NCBI RefSeq assembly: GCF_029784135.1
Contig: NC_073746.1
Coordinates: 143,534,556-143,598,555, forward strand
Direction of reading: 5' to 3'
DNA length: 64,000 nucleotides
From: Toxorhynchites rutilus septentrionalis
Taxonomy: Eukaryota; Arthropoda; Insecta; Diptera; Culicidae
Shown: in pieces, positions 1 through 11,510 of the stretch
Numbering within the stretch: the first letter of the stretch is position 1
How the letters are laid out: every line of letters begins with the position of its first letter
The notes under the pieces: generated by a model
Told to the model about the DNA's origin: nothing
Databases searched by the model: none
The model's input: only the letters and a program-made list of their open reading frames with translations
Made by a program: the position numbers and the translations under genes

Positions 1-1414
1 GTCATTTGATGCAATTGCTTTCGGTAGAGGAATGATGTCTGACGGGCCAACTTCGAAAGAATCATCCGCAGCATCCACAGCTTGATCAACACCGTCGAAT
101 TGGGTTTGATCGTGGGAAGATATCGTTTCAGTTTCTGGTTGATTAGTAACTTCTGCGGGTGCAAAATCGTCCACTTCGAATATTTCCCGATTGAATGGAC
201 AGATTCCTGTAGCAGAAAAACCGTTCGCAGCTATCATTTGTGTCGCTGCACGCGGAAAAGCGATTCCGACCAAACCCGCTATGTCGTATTGTGTAACTGC
301 TTTGCCTGGAGTTTTCTTCAAAAGTAAGCCGGTAGCATCTCCGTAGAACTTTTTGAAAGGACCCATGAAGCTTACGTCCAACGGCTGCATACGATGACTG
401 CAATGAGGTGGAAGCACGATTACTACAACGTGCATCTTTGCAGCAGTTTCACAAAAATCGAAATTCTTGCTGTGGGAAGAATGACCGTCAAGAATCAACA
501 GAAGAGGGCGTTCCGATGTGGGTCGTGCATGTTGCACAAAATGCTTGAACCATTCCGAAAACAATTCTGTGGTCATGTATCCAGAAGGATTACAAGCAAA
601 TGTTGTACCGTGAGGAGCACCAGTTTTCAATTGATCGTTCATTCTCATGCGGGGGAAGATTATCATTGGTGGTATGTAATGTCCCGACGCAGACATACAC
701 ATTACCACTGTCGTCGACTCGCCTCTTTCCGCACTTGTTATGATGCCCACACGCTTCTGGCCTTTCTTTGCAGCTATTTTTATGCTGCTGTTTGGAACCT
801 TGCGAACCAAAAACAGAATATTAAATTCATATTAAGAAAAATAAAATAAAATAGTTTTATACTACCGTGGAAACACTCGTTTCATCAACATTATAAATTT
901 GTGATGGTGTGTATTGCATTACATTCAATTTGCTCTCAAGAACATCGAAAAACCGTTGGACTGATGGTTTATTGAATGCTCTAGCTCTTGCTACTGATGT
1001 TCCTTCTGGCGTTCGCATTGAAATTGTTGGATGGCGCTTCATGAATCCGATGAACCAATCTCTTCCGGCTAAGCGAGTTTTTGGATTGAACGGATGAGGA
1101 AGTCTATTTTTTTCGGCTAATTCAAATGCCATTTTCCGGATATCACGTGCCGTCAAACCATATAGCCGACTTTGCAGGTTGAGAACATGGTTGAGCATCT
1201 CCTGTTCCTGCTGGGAAGAGAAAACGGTTCTGTGTGTTTCTTCGGATGCGGCCGACGAATTTTGCACAATTCTCATCAATGTTGTTCGAGGAATTGCAAA
1301 CACTCTCGATGCTTTGCGCAGAGAAAATCCGTCCTTGATGGCCTGCGTTGCCTTTTCAAGTTCCCCCTCCTTCCAACGTTGTCTGTCCATCTTTTTTTTG
1401 TATTTCCGCGGCAT
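1..1414 (-). CDS. pogo-like (HTH-Psq / CENPB / DDE_1) transposase, two exons, partial
   Basis: Transposase that would bind the element ends and catalyse cut-and-paste. Exon 1 is 1414-866 (183 codons, starting MPRKYKKKMDRQRW); exon 2 is 798-1 and stays open to the window edge, giving 449 residues. The 67-bp intron runs from a GTAGTA donor to a CGCAAG acceptor, phase 0; splicing restores DETSVSTVPNSS, the usual pogo-type sequence. Visible domains: Psq-type HTH (residues ~15-50, KASRVFAIPRTTLMRIVQ), CENPB-type HTH (~95-150, RDWFIGFMKRHP), then the DDE domain with Asp in VDETSVST, Asp in LLLILDGHSSH and Asp in MQPLDVSF. The last two are separated by 36 residues. No stop or frameshift is seen, so this copy may be young. 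Missing: the C-terminus, beyond position 1. Confidence 0.85.
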
Positions 1415-1869
1415 CTGGAATCAATTAGACCAAAAAAAGCTTTAAACTTGTAGGACCAATTCACCCCACATAAACGTGACCATGTCACCCCACACATCAT
1501 GCGAAAATTTAAATGCAAATTATTTCATTTGTTGTTATCAAACTTACAGTTTTTCTGCATCAAATAATTCCTCTTCTGTAGACGAACCGAAATGTACTGC
1601 ACAATACGCGAAAAGTTTGTATAATCAGTGGGAAAAAACCTTAAAACCACGATTGAAAAACTTCTAATTTCATTCAATCAAAGTGCTTGTTTTGTTTATT
1701 TCCCGTTTCTCTCCACCTGTCAAATTTTACCAAGGTTTTTTTGCGTTAGGTACGTACGGTTCAACAATAAAAGGAAATACCGTTATAAAAAATCCAAATT
1801 GAGCCGTATTTTTTGAGATAAAGGGGTGGTCCAAATCACCCCATATGTCCAAATCACCCCATGTTACCC
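1..1869 (-). mobile_element. pogo-like DNA transposon, 5' half (runs off left edge)
   Basis: The element reads right to left. Its outer end is at 1869, where GTTACCC is followed by a TA dinucleotide (1870-1871). Just inside the end are two copies of the box CCAAATCACCCCA, and related CACCCCACA boxes recur near 1460-1493. The same end, in opposite orientation, starts the deletion copy at 62053, where GGGTAAC follows TA. The distance from the end to the transposase start codon is 455 bp here and 456 bp in that copy, so the two are clearly one family. TA target sites and a Psq/CENPB-type transposase place it in the pogo branch of the Tc1/mariner superfamily. The right end is outside the window. 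Confidence 0.85.
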
Positions 1870-1871
1870 TA

Positions 1872-2784
1872 ATGGTATTATATGTATCAATAAATTCAAT
1901 TTATCTTCAATTTTCACAGTACGAAAGACAAATTGCAAGTAGTTTGTTTTTTTTTGTGAAAGCGGTAGTGAGTCTGTTATTCCTCAATTGGACGAATAAG
2001 CACACCGAAATTATTTTCATTTCATGAAATCTATTTATTTTCTCTAAAATATATCTATCATATGGGTCTTGTGTTTCATCTATCTATCCGCGAGTCATCG
2101 TCACCGAACTGCATATCCATTTCAGAAGCCGTGGTATATGCCCGAGCCGGAGCCAAAGCAACAATTTAACACTGAGAGTGCAGAGAGCAGCAGCAACTAC
2201 GACCAAAACAAACAAAAATGCTAAACTTTACAGGATGCCATCAACTGTTTCACCAAATCTAAATCAAATACCTGCAAATTCGGCAGAATGTCCTGATACA
2301 CTAACAACAGGCCAGGTTAAATCAGATCTATAGATACGGTACTGACTGCAGCAAAACAAATATCTGACCTCTCTGAGCGAAACAAATAAAATTCTGGGAT
2401 GCCAGATGTTTTTTCTCAAATATATGCGATAAAAATCTGAAATATTTGTAAATATGTGCTAATGTCTGACATACTGACCAGCTTCGTTTATCATATGGAA
2501 TCAATAATGTTTTGTCACTATTTTAAATAGCCTGCAGCAGGAATAAAAGGTTGTGATAAAAGTTTAATGTCTGCAAATTCGTGAACACATGTGCGAATGT
2601 GGCATCTCTGATCAGATTTGGCAACCAGCAGAATGAACGCCTTGTCACTTGCTGTTCATCCTCTCACATACATCAAATGAACCTCTCACGGCATCCGAAA
2701 CGACTGTAGGAATAGAGTGAGGAGAGTTGCGTGATGGTGATGTGACAATTGTCATCTCACCTCACACGCCGCGTAGAATCAGGC
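1872..2784. other. non-coding, AT-rich, nothing recognised
   Basis: No open frame of note. The stretch holds homopolymer-rich DNA directly outside the pogo-like terminus, and I found no repeat shared with the rest of the window. Confidence 0.5.
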
Positions 2785-3020
2785 CGAATAAATGTATGAG
2801 GAAATGGGAAAGCTTCCAATTTTCATCAATTTAAACCATATACAGACTATGGGATTGTAATGTATAGCATATCAAACAAATCTTAGGGAATTTCCGATTC
2901 GTTTGGTATGTAAATCGCCAGAATCCATTCACGGCAAAAATAGTTATTAACGGTCACTTTATTTCATAAAAACGTGACCCGTTTTCTGTGCCTAATGAAA
3001 AGACGTAGTTCTACGTCAAA
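2785..3020 (-). repeat. dispersed repeat, inverted copy of 49187-49445
   Basis: Read on the minus strand this stretch matches 49187-49445: the same order of GACGTAG..CTACGTC, a run reading AGAAAACRGGTCACG, GTGAACGGATT, CAATCGAATCGGAAATT, TTTGATATGCTATACATTA and a closing segment with CCCATACATTTG/CTCATACATTTA. Sequence similarity is clear but not perfect. It is probably a non-autonomous transposable element; I could not place target-site duplications. The near-palindrome GACGTAGTTCTACGTC lies at 3002-3017. Confidence 0.7.
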
Positions 3021-4600
3021 AATATGAAGAAAGTGCCCACTGCCTGAATTGTAAAAGGGCCATCGATCAAGCAGCACAAAATGGGGAAGTATCAGAAGAA
3101 ATTTAACATCTTGAATTGATTTTAATGTATTCTATGTGGACGCTTAAAATGAGTTGAACACAGGAAAGTTAGTCATACCTAGATAACAGCACAATTCAGA
3201 ATCGTAGCGACAAAAATACAACACATATGGTGTCCAATAAGAGGCGAGATGATCAGATTTCCAGATTGATCAAAACCACGAAAGAGAAAAATGAAAAAAT
3301 TAAATGTTTAGAGTTAAAATCTATCATCAAAACGACCGTTGTACATCTCTTCTAATCTATCCAAAACGAATTACGGCTGACCGAAAGTCAACCGAATGTG
3401 ACTTTGAATCAAAATCAGAGAACGAAATGGATGAAGTGGTGTACTTGTTTGAAAATGAAATGGAAGCAAACATAACCAATTAACTTTACTCGCCGAATCT
3501 AAATCTCAGAACGTCATCAAAGGTGACCCACGCTTCAACATGCACCCATATTGAATAGACGAGTGGTTTCAAATCCAGACTGCTTTGAGGCCAAATATTT
3601 TTCGGCTAAAATGACATGTTCTCCTTCAGTCAGGTTTGAGTCCTATGACATGGGATCCATCTTGCTGGAAAACTATTTCCTTATGTTCATCGAGGGTTTC
3701 CTGAATCCACGGAAGCATTCAATTCTTCAAAATCCCCATGTAGACTTCACTTTTACACCTGTTTTTATGAATTCAGCGCAACCGCTCCAAAAACCATCCA
3801 AGAGGGATCCAAAAACCTCCAGAGGGATCTTTGGGGGTAAACCTAAATTTTAAATTCTTTGGAACATCCTCAGTTTTCAGGGATGAAATATACTTGCGGC
3901 CCTTGGTTGTCAATTATTCGGTTTCCGTGGACATGGTCCAACAAGAATAGAATAGAAGATTACAAGAAGATTTTTTTTTCTTTTGAAACAAACTGGTCAC
4001 TTTCTCTTTGCGTACATTTTACCGATATAGCGTATATTGCACCACTACATTGTTTACATAACTTGGCAGATAATGTTGAAAGATTTGGTTACAATCCTCG
4101 AAAATATGCCAAAAATTGACAAAAACTACCCAAAAGTGAGTCAATATTATAATCACTTTTTGCTAACTTTCGACTCTCATACAAGATTGGACCCTATTAA
4201 CATCGGAAATCTGTCTCTCGATTGCATCTTCGGAATTAATCCAACTACAGTGGAAAGTAGATAACGAAACATTGTCCCATGTTGATAATCTCCGCAATCA
4301 GTAGTCCAAAACTACAACAATGTCGGAAAAGACAAAGTTCACAAAACTTACTTTTCAAGAAATCCATTGTAACGCGCAAGTAGCACCGTCTTGTTGAAAC
4401 CACATATCATTCAAGTTAAGATCTTTCAATTCTGGCCAAAAAAGTCTTCCAACATGTTGCGATAGCGATGGTCAGTGTTTAGTCAGACCTGTGCATATGA
4501 CTTATGTGCATATGACTTATGATTTCGAGAAAAACAAACATGAAGTTCAGTGTTCTGCAATTTTTGAAGCTTTAAATTTTTTTTATCATTATTGTTCCCA
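3021..4600. other. non-coding, nothing recognised
   Basis: Short open frames occur at 3551-3853 and 3859-4264, but none shows a domain motif I recognise and they carry homopolymer and low-complexity stretches. They may be remnants of a retroelement coding region. I make no functional call. Confidence 0.4.
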
Positions 4601-4602
4601 AG

Positions 4603-5100
4603 GGGGGTCTCCGTAGCCACATAGGTTGCGTGTTCGCTTACTAAGCGATCGATCGTGAGTTCAAAACTGAGGGCCCTCACCTTGACCATCTCTATGCTGT
4701 TATAGAATAACTACGTCCACACAATAATCATCAGCGATGGAAATCGATTCAGTGGCGGAATCCTGGCTTCTCTATACATATGCAAGCTCTGCTTGCAACA
4801 AGAAAAAACATCGGGCTGTTGTGCTATAAATAACACAACAATACAACAACTGTCTCCGTTGTCCGGTCTGCTGAAGAATTGAAGAACAAAAGGAATACTA
4901 CGCCTGAATGGCTACTGTGTAATGTATCATGTGCAATGGTACAGAAGGAATAATTTCACGCCATAAAATGGCTATTGTGTAATGTACAATTTATAGATAC
5001 GATAAAACATGTAACATATACACGATTAAAATTCGGCTCTGTTACAGCTAAAACACTAATGAGCCGAAATAAATAAATAAACAAATGAGATATAAAAAAA
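4603..5100 (+). repeat. tRNA-derived SINE, family B copy 1
   Basis: Begins GGGGGGTCTCCGTAGCCACATA and has an A-box-like TAGCCACATAGG and a B-box-like GTGAGTTCAAAACTG about 45 bp later, followed by a long body with GAATAACTACGTCCAC, TGTCCGGTCTG and AAATTCGGCTCTGTTACAG, and ends in AATAAATAAATAAAC then an A-rich tail. Two further copies lie at 45556-45998 and 46508-46998. Pol III internal promoter elements and the A-rich tail indicate retroposition by a LINE. Confidence 0.75.
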
Positions 5101-5548
5101 AATATTCTCAGAAATGTTAGCACAAAAAAATCGTACAAAACACACACACTGCCTGAATAGGTACATAGGGACCGCATAAAAAAGTTTCCCCAAGAAAATA
5201 ACCCAAATCCTAATGATTTCATTCATGATCAACATTCGATTTTCTTTTTTCACTTCAATAAGCGGATCTTTTTTCACTTGCACATATCGTAAAATCAACT
5301 CTTTGCTCCTTTCAATAAGCTCGTACTGATACCTTAACCCTTAGCGAACGAATGCCGCCATACTCGCGACATTGCAAACATTCTAAAAAATCGACTTCCG
5401 TTATATTTCAGGAATTCTGTTAGGTTATCCATTTTTTATGCATGCAACGTGATCTGGAGCAAATTAATACATTACATATACACAACTATTCCTTTATTTC
5501 AACTCGCATTATTTTTCTGAAATTTTCATTTCATTATCCTTTTGTATG

Positions 5549-6402
5549 GACATATCCAGAGCACGAAGGTGAAAAACGAGAACCGACTCTACTCTCAGCA
5601 GCTTCGCTTCGACTAGAACTGCTTCGATAGTCGCCGCCAACAAAAAGTGACTTGACTAGAAAATGAATTGACTAGCGTTGACTAACGAGGATGACTGGTG
5701 AACTATTCCAGCCAGTGTTTATTTTAACTGACTCGACTAATGAATACAAATCTGCCTCTTCATCCAACTAACTTCAATCCACACTTCCATTTCCCCCTGA
5801 CACTAATTCATACCCGCGTACACAATCTTATTTTTACGTCCATATAAAGAGGAACGAAAACATGATTTCTGATGCAGAAAATAAATCACCCCATCAATGG
5901 ACGGTTTATTGTCTACCCAACGTGAACTCAAACCAACGAACTTAGACATTTATCAAGTATGCTAGAAGGGTCCTCGCGTTAGTATAAGTTAGTATTAGTG
6001 CAAAATAGCGCGCACACACTGCACGTTATTTTATACGTGTAAGTAATTTTCGTGTACGATACAAAAGAATCTAGCTCATCTGTAGCGTATGTCAAGCCAC
6101 GCTGAACTCGAACATCGATGCATGCACATGTACATGGGAGAGAGAAAGAGAGGAACGAATTAATTTTGGGGGAAGTCACTTCAAAATGCGATGAGGACAA
6201 TTTGACTGGGAAGAATTAAATGATATAGTCGAGTCGGTAGAGGGAGATAGCGACTAAACGCCGACTGACTGTTCAGTCGTTTTGGCGGAGAAACTGCGTG
6301 AAGAAGCCAAAAGTCATTACTAACTGACTATGGATATAGTCAGTCAGTTAGTCAGCTGACTATCCTCAGTTGACTACGACTATGCAGAGCCCTGAACATA
6401 CC
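5549..6402. mobile_element. hAT-type MITE, 838 bp, copy 1
   Basis: Element 5557-6394. It begins CAGAGCACGAAGG and ends GCAGAGCCCTG, the CAG...CTG pattern of hAT ends. It is flanked by imperfect 8-bp duplications, gacatatc (5549-5556) and aacatacc (6395-6402), matching at 6 of 8 bases. The body is densely set with GACTAG/TGACTAG motifs near both ends. It is a full-length homologue of the copy at 58719-59553. No transposase is encoded, so it is non-autonomous. Confidence 0.8.
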
Positions 6403-7449
6403 TGTTCATATACTACCTATTTATACTGAAGATCTCCATAAAATCCAATAAAGCCATATTAATTATGCACCTTTTCTCGCTCTAGAAATAAAGCACTTAT
6501 GCCTTTCCCGTACAACATCGTGTCTCACCCGTGGTGTTCTTGCATAACGTAGGGCGCTAGGACGCTCAGCAGAGTAGTGAAATTACTTGATGTGTGATGT
6601 ATTAAATAATACGGGAAGGAGTTTCTTAAAAATCTGTCGGCCAACTGGTCATCGTTCTAGAAACTAGAAACTAGAAACCGCACAAAAAAATTGCACAAGA
6701 TTTTTGATGCATTTTTGGTGCGATCGCACAAAAAATGCATAAAAAACCGCGCAAAAATAGTTTTATTTACGCTAACGAGTTCAATCACATTTCAACAAGG
6801 TACCTATTAGCTTCAAGTAAAAGAATTGCACTTTTGGGAGAATTGTAAACTGTAAACTATAAACTAATCGGTGGCTTATGGTTATTATTTACAGTCACCG
6901 TTTCGGGGATATTTTTTTTAAATATATGGCATGAACAATATCGACAAAAACACAAGTCGCAGAAAGTTCCTAGAAATCCTTTTATATAATCTTTTTATGC
7001 CCCATAAAAAAACAGGGATTTATTCTTAGTTTACGTTACAACAGCATGAAATGTAAAAAAATATATTTGTCTCGAGCATAAAGTTGTGGTATTTTCTGAT
7101 TGTTACACAAATGCACAATGGTCCAGGGGATGCATTTAAGTGGAAATTAGCATTTAGAGCTTGACAGTTATTCTCTCGACAAAAACTGTCTTAGACAAAG
7201 TAGTTACTCATGATAGACCGCTCGTTTTTATGTTGTCAAAAATAGGGTGACCAAAGTTGTCGATGAAATAAAAAATATAACTTTCTTATCTTTATAGATA
7301 GAGGTAAACATAGAAAGTGAATTATTCAGAAAAAATTGGTCCGTTCGATAGAGGTTCAACACGTATCAGACTTTCTCCTTCCCACTCAGATATCGATCAC
7401 AAACTATGAACACTTTTGCTCCTATATTCCGCTTGAAATGTGATCGAAC
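6403..7449. other. non-coding, nothing recognised
   Basis: AT-rich sequence with short poly-A tracts and no convincing open frame. A short local duplication (CTAGAAACTAGAAAC near 6657-6676) is the only structure noted. Confidence 0.5.
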
Positions 7450-7556
7450 ATAGTGATCCCCGATAATCGTTCGATTGATCGATTAATCGAATACTTCCTA
7501 CAGAAATCGAATATCAATCGAACAAATACTGCGCAGCTAATAATCGAAGCGAATAT
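7450..7556 (-). mobile_element. fragment of hAT MITE (end of the 20572-21061 family)
   Basis: Starts TAGTGATCCCCGATAATCG and continues with the same sequence, in reverse complement, as the last ~110 bp of the complete element at 20572-21061 (GAAATCGAATATCAATCGAAC, CTGCGCAGCTAATAATCGAAG). Only one end is present. It abuts the decayed LINE endonuclease frame at 7556, so it probably contributed to loss of that element's reverse transcriptase part, or a deletion joined them. Confidence 0.75.
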
Positions 7557-8909
7557 ATTCGATGCAGCATTCACGTCGCAATCTCGCATTTCTTCATCCC
7601 ATTTAATGTTGTCGAGAAAAGGGATCATTCTAACGAGGTCAGCTTTCCAAAAGTCGTATGAGATGTTTTCTGTGGCGTTTCGAAAAGGAAAAGCCTGGCA
7701 CAATTTTAGCGATACTTGTAGAGGTGGGTGGTGAATGCAATGTTTCACTAGTGGCTCGGGTGCCTCAAAAATTGAGCAGTTGGAAATTAGCTCCTGACTG
7801 AGAAAACATAGATCGAGCAGTCTATGATTCGCATTGGATACACTATTTAGTTGACGGAGGCCTGCAGTACTATAACTATGCAGAAGGGCAGCCGCCAAGG
7901 GTCCAATGTTTGAGCAACTCGGTTGAGTATAAAGGAATCCGGCATCGTTTACACACCATTTGAGTGAAGATAGATTGAAATCACCAATAACAAGAATGTC
8001 ATCGTTTGTACTCATCTTCGATACAATCCAGAGTTTAAAGTCTCTATAATACAATACCTTCCTTCCTTCGATACAATCCAGAAGAGAGAATTTATGTGTT
8101 GATTTAGCAATTCAGAATCTCTTACTCGGTCGGGAGGCAGGTATACTACACAGATGAAAACAGATTTTGATTGTAGAGTGAAGGACATCCACAGTTGTTC
8201 AACACCAGTGCAATTCGGTGGATGGAGCTGTTGAGATTGAAAAGTTGACCGAATGGCAAGTAAAACTCCACCACCATTATTTTTAGGGCTCGTGTCTCGT
8301 GACCGATCAGTGCGATGTAACTCTGTGTTTGCCAAGAGAGCGTGCTGCTTTTAACCATGTCTCCGTGAATGCATAGATGTCGTAACAGTCGTCTGAACAA
8401 GCCAATCTGTATTGCGCCACTGACGTGTTGATGCCTCCAACATTCTGGTAATAGATGAGTACGTTATCTTCCAGTGATGTGTTATGGCTACACGGGACAC
8501 GGTCGCTGTAAAGCGAAGATCCATTATGTGGAGAACAAGATGAATACAATGGATACTTTCCTGATATTACAGGCTGGACGACTCTTCCACCAGACCCAAG
8601 CACAGGCCTGGGACGACTGTTGAACGCAGGCAGGAAATGCACGACTGTGATGGGGGGCTCAGAGTCTCCCATAATACTAAACGGTTTGCGTCCCAGGTGA
8701 TGAAGACTCTGCACACCAGAGAGTACAGAGTGATAACAACGGTCGGGTAGCCTTGCATTGTGGTATTGCATTACATCAGAGTTGAAGAAGCTGCGATGTG
8801 ATGGATTTTCAACGTATGAAATGTTCGTATTTAGAGTGTACTTGCCAGAGGGGCGGCACGGAAGACCCCGTTTCCAGAACGGAACACAGAGCCAGGACGA
8901 CTTGGACAC
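7557..8909 (-). pseudogene. LINE ORF2 endonuclease remnant, frameshifted
   Basis: Endonuclease that would nick target DNA for reverse transcription. In order on the minus strand: IYYQNVGGINTS and YAFTETWL (about 8480-8370; the conserved N and E of AP-type endonucleases), a frame change near 8310-8335, then DRSRDTSPKNNGGGVLLAI and FICVVYLPPD, then ILVIGDFNLSSLKW and the expected downstream region ending in NAASNIF. The frame is further broken at 8032-8081 by a 35-bp insertion with a 15-bp target duplication. Without that insertion the two sides read through as NSLFWIVSKMSTNDDI. The catalytic SDH block is replaced by KHCIHHPPL. Confidence 0.8.
8017..8081 (+). repeat. 35-bp retroposed insertion with 15-bp target-site duplication
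   Basis: The 15-mer TTCGATACAATCCAG occurs at 8017-8031 and again at 8067-8081. The 35 bases between (agtttaaagtctctataata...cttccttcc) match the segment at 42499-42535, where the same sequence follows a longer repeat and also ends in CCTT units. This looks like a heavily 5'-truncated SINE-like copy whose 3' end is a CCTT-type tail. It interrupts the LINE endonuclease frame. Confidence 0.85.
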
Positions 8910-9653
8910 TGCTGGTTAGACTCAGGATGCAGCACGACTGGTCAGACGGAGAGGAGTCTTCCATAGTGCTTAATTCGGTGCGTCCTGTCATGCGATGATC
9001 TAAGTTGCAGTTAGGTGACGGATGGATGACCCGTTTTTTTTGGTTACCACATCAGGCCAGTACCATGAGTCACCGACAATTTCAGATACGGCTTTTGATA
9101 CGACAACTTTGAAAGATACGAAAGAGAGATCTTCTAGACTCTTCCCTCGCGGGGATTTTGGTGATTTTTAATAGAGATGAGTCAATGTTAGCAATATCAT
9201 GCTTCTATGCTTCTTCAAGTCGTTCTCGTTCTGTTCCGGTGCGAAGGGGTAACATAGAAAGACACCATGTCGTTGTCAGCATGATCCTTTTTTGCCACTT
9301 TCAGGAATGCGGTATTGGGCCTTGTAGTGCATCCAGTCTTAACACGCGATGCAGCATCAGAGTCGATGCGAGACCGATTGCCTTCATCTTATCGACAATA
9401 GTCGAGCGATTCAGAATTTGGGTTGGAGTGGATTGACACTAAAGGTTATTACGTGATGGAATGCTGCACGTGGGGCGGGATATATTGGTGGAGGAGAGTA
9501 AGGCGATTCAGGTCATGCAAAAAAGTTGATTGATGTGTTGGTTTATTTTGTTGATTTTGTTGCTGTTTGTCATAAATTGTTTAGTTAATTTTGCGAAGAT
9601 TTTCTCCATAGACTTCTAGACGAGTATCCATTGAATCAATTCGAATCATTAGC

Positions 9654-10058
9654 TCACGTAGAGCTTTCATGATGGTTTTTTTCTCGGTCGTAGACGGCTG
9701 GCTCAAAATTCAAGCGACAAGCATTGCAGAACCAGAACTGCCCAGCACTGGCAGTCCAAAATGAATATTGGACCTTAGTAAGTCCTACGCAAGTATGATG
9801 AAATGCCGTACCGCATGTTCCACTGCAGATTATTACCTTACCTGAGTTCGGGGGTCTCGTGCAAACATTGCAGGTATCGATTCTGTTGTGGTAATGAAAA
9901 CAGTTTGTAGCGATTCGGTTCAATTCACCACTATATGACGGTAGTTGATAGCGCCCAGATGTAGGCAGTATGTTCAGCGAGTTTGCGACTGATTCTGTTG
10001 AGTGATGCTGATGTGCATAAACAATGCGAACGTAAATGAATAGCGCAGACAGAAACAA
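9654..10058 (-). CDS. LINE ORF1-like protein with PHD finger (partial)
   Basis: A 134-residue open frame. Residues ~60-115 carry a C4HC3-type zinc finger: CNVC, CSGTC, HHTC and CNAC with spacing typical of PHD fingers. This domain is recurrent in ORF1 of CR1-group LINEs, and the frame lies just upstream, on the same strand, of the endonuclease remnant, which supports that reading over a host gene. The N-terminal ~40 residues show no motif. It may once have been longer. Confidence 0.65.
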   Translation of the reverse strand: MFLSALFIYVRIVYAHQHHSTESVANSLNILPTSGRYQLPSYSGELNRIATNCFHYHNRIDTCNVCTRPPNSGKVIICSGTCGTAFHHTCVGLTKVQYSFWTASAGQFWFCNACRLNFEPAVYDREKNHHESST

Positions 10059-10203
10059 TTACAGAGCACTTTTAAAATCCACAAAATGTTCCATACAAGA
10101 CACTCTAATGTCCACTAACACTGGTAATGGGAACATCAACCACAGGATACACGGCAAAAAATATATGAACAATTTACAGTGCGGAAAACACACAGTAGAC
10201 GGG

Positions 10204-10240
10204 TATAAATAAAAACGTAAACAAACAAAACACATCAGTT
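10204..10240 (+). promoter_or_regulatory. possible core promoter (TATA + initiator)
   Basis: TATAAATA at 10204-10211 is followed, with its A of ATCAGTT at 10237, by an arthropod-type initiator about 33 bp downstream, the usual spacing. No open frame follows on the plus strand, so the transcript, if any, is unknown. Chance occurrence in AT-rich DNA is possible. Confidence 0.3.
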
Positions 10241-11510
10241 CGACTTATTCATCATTCAGAACAATTCACATCCGTTAGTCCTGCTGGATGCAAGATTTTC
10301 CAAATCTGAAAAATGTGGCATGTAACTTACGAAATGCTCAATCTAATAGAATCAATAACTGTTTTTTTTAATTTTTGGACTTGGTCCCCTCTGACTTAAC
10401 ACCGACCATTCGGTCACTGAACTATGCACAGCCTGCCGGCATTGGAGTGAACGCTCTTAAAGTTGCAACCACCGACTCCGAATTTCGGTAGTATTATAAT
10501 TGTTCGGCGTTGCTCGTTCATGTACTTTACCATGATAAAGATGTTGATTTTGACTAACGTTTTGACATTGATAGACCACTAAAATGTTTGAAGGGTTCAC
10601 TCACACGAAGACACAAATAAGTCGCTAATGGATGACTCCAGCATGAATGGAGGAGTAAGAAAAGGTTAATCGGTTCAAAAGTTAAGAATATTTTAAAAAA
10701 ATCATTTTTGTAAAAAAGGGGGGAAAATTGATTTTTTCGGACCAAAACGGATTAAAACAGAAATGGAAAACTCTAATAAAAAAATTTAAAAGTAGTCTAA
10801 ATACGGATTTGCATGATGGTCTACGGAGATACAACTGTAACTAGCAAAATGCGAAATATTTTTCCAAAAGCATTGTTGAGAAAAATGATCCCATTGGATA
10901 CTTTGTTCTTGGCTTGTGGTGGAACTTTTATAGCATCCAACCATTGTTTGACCCCTTGAATAGCGGGAAAGTTTGACGTGCGAAACAATAGAAATATTAA
11001 AAGGGATTCAGTAGTTTTTAACCTGTACCACAGATCGATCGCAATTATTATCGTCTAGATTGTCTTTACGACTTATCCGAATATAAAACCTCTGAAAGCT
11101 CACTACACCGTAAAGGTTTTCACGGATATCTCAATATTTTCTAGCAAAGTTTGGCAAACCATGTTATCACACATTATATACTACAGTATCTGTGTATTTC
11201 TAATACTTTCGTTCCATCGCAATAACTCGACAATAGTGTGGGAAATGTCACTGATAAGTATATGCTATTTTATCATATTGTTTGTCGTCAACTCAGAAGT
11301 CCTTGTAGAAAAGAATGCAAATTGAAATAATAGTTGGCTGCTGATCTGCATTCAGTGGAATATGAAGTAAATGGCAATACTTCTATCGATAATTAAATAG
11401 ATCTTCGACTTTCGTTATTGAAATAATGTCAGATTCGCTAAGCGCAGTCGGCAACGGAAATGAAAAATTCTCAATTGAACAAGATGCTTACCATCGATCA
11501 AGCGTTCCTC
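10241..11510. other. intergenic, downstream of the MPN gene
   Basis: No gene recognised. It is AT-rich and probably includes the 3' untranslated region of the minus-strand MPN gene. A donor-like GATG|GTAAGC lies about 20 bp past its stop codon and might allow a 3'UTR intron. Confidence 0.4.

Larger units (their letters stand above)
7557..10058 (-). mobile_element. decayed CR1-group non-LTR retrotransposon (ORF1 with PHD finger, ORF2 endonuclease)
   Basis: Minus-strand order is ORF1-like frame (10058-9654), spacer, then endonuclease frames (8909-7557), as expected for a CR1-group LINE whose reverse transcriptase part is gone. The 3' side is cut by the hAT MITE fragment at 7450-7556. A PHD finger in ORF1 and an apurinic-type endonuclease at the start of ORF2 are known for insect and vertebrate CR1-group elements. 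Frameshifts and a short insertion make it inactive. Confidence 0.75.

Noticed and set aside
7453..7734. Plus-strand open frame overlapping the LINE remnant
   Set aside because: It is a shadow of the minus-strand endonuclease frame and the hAT fragment; its translation has no family resemblance.
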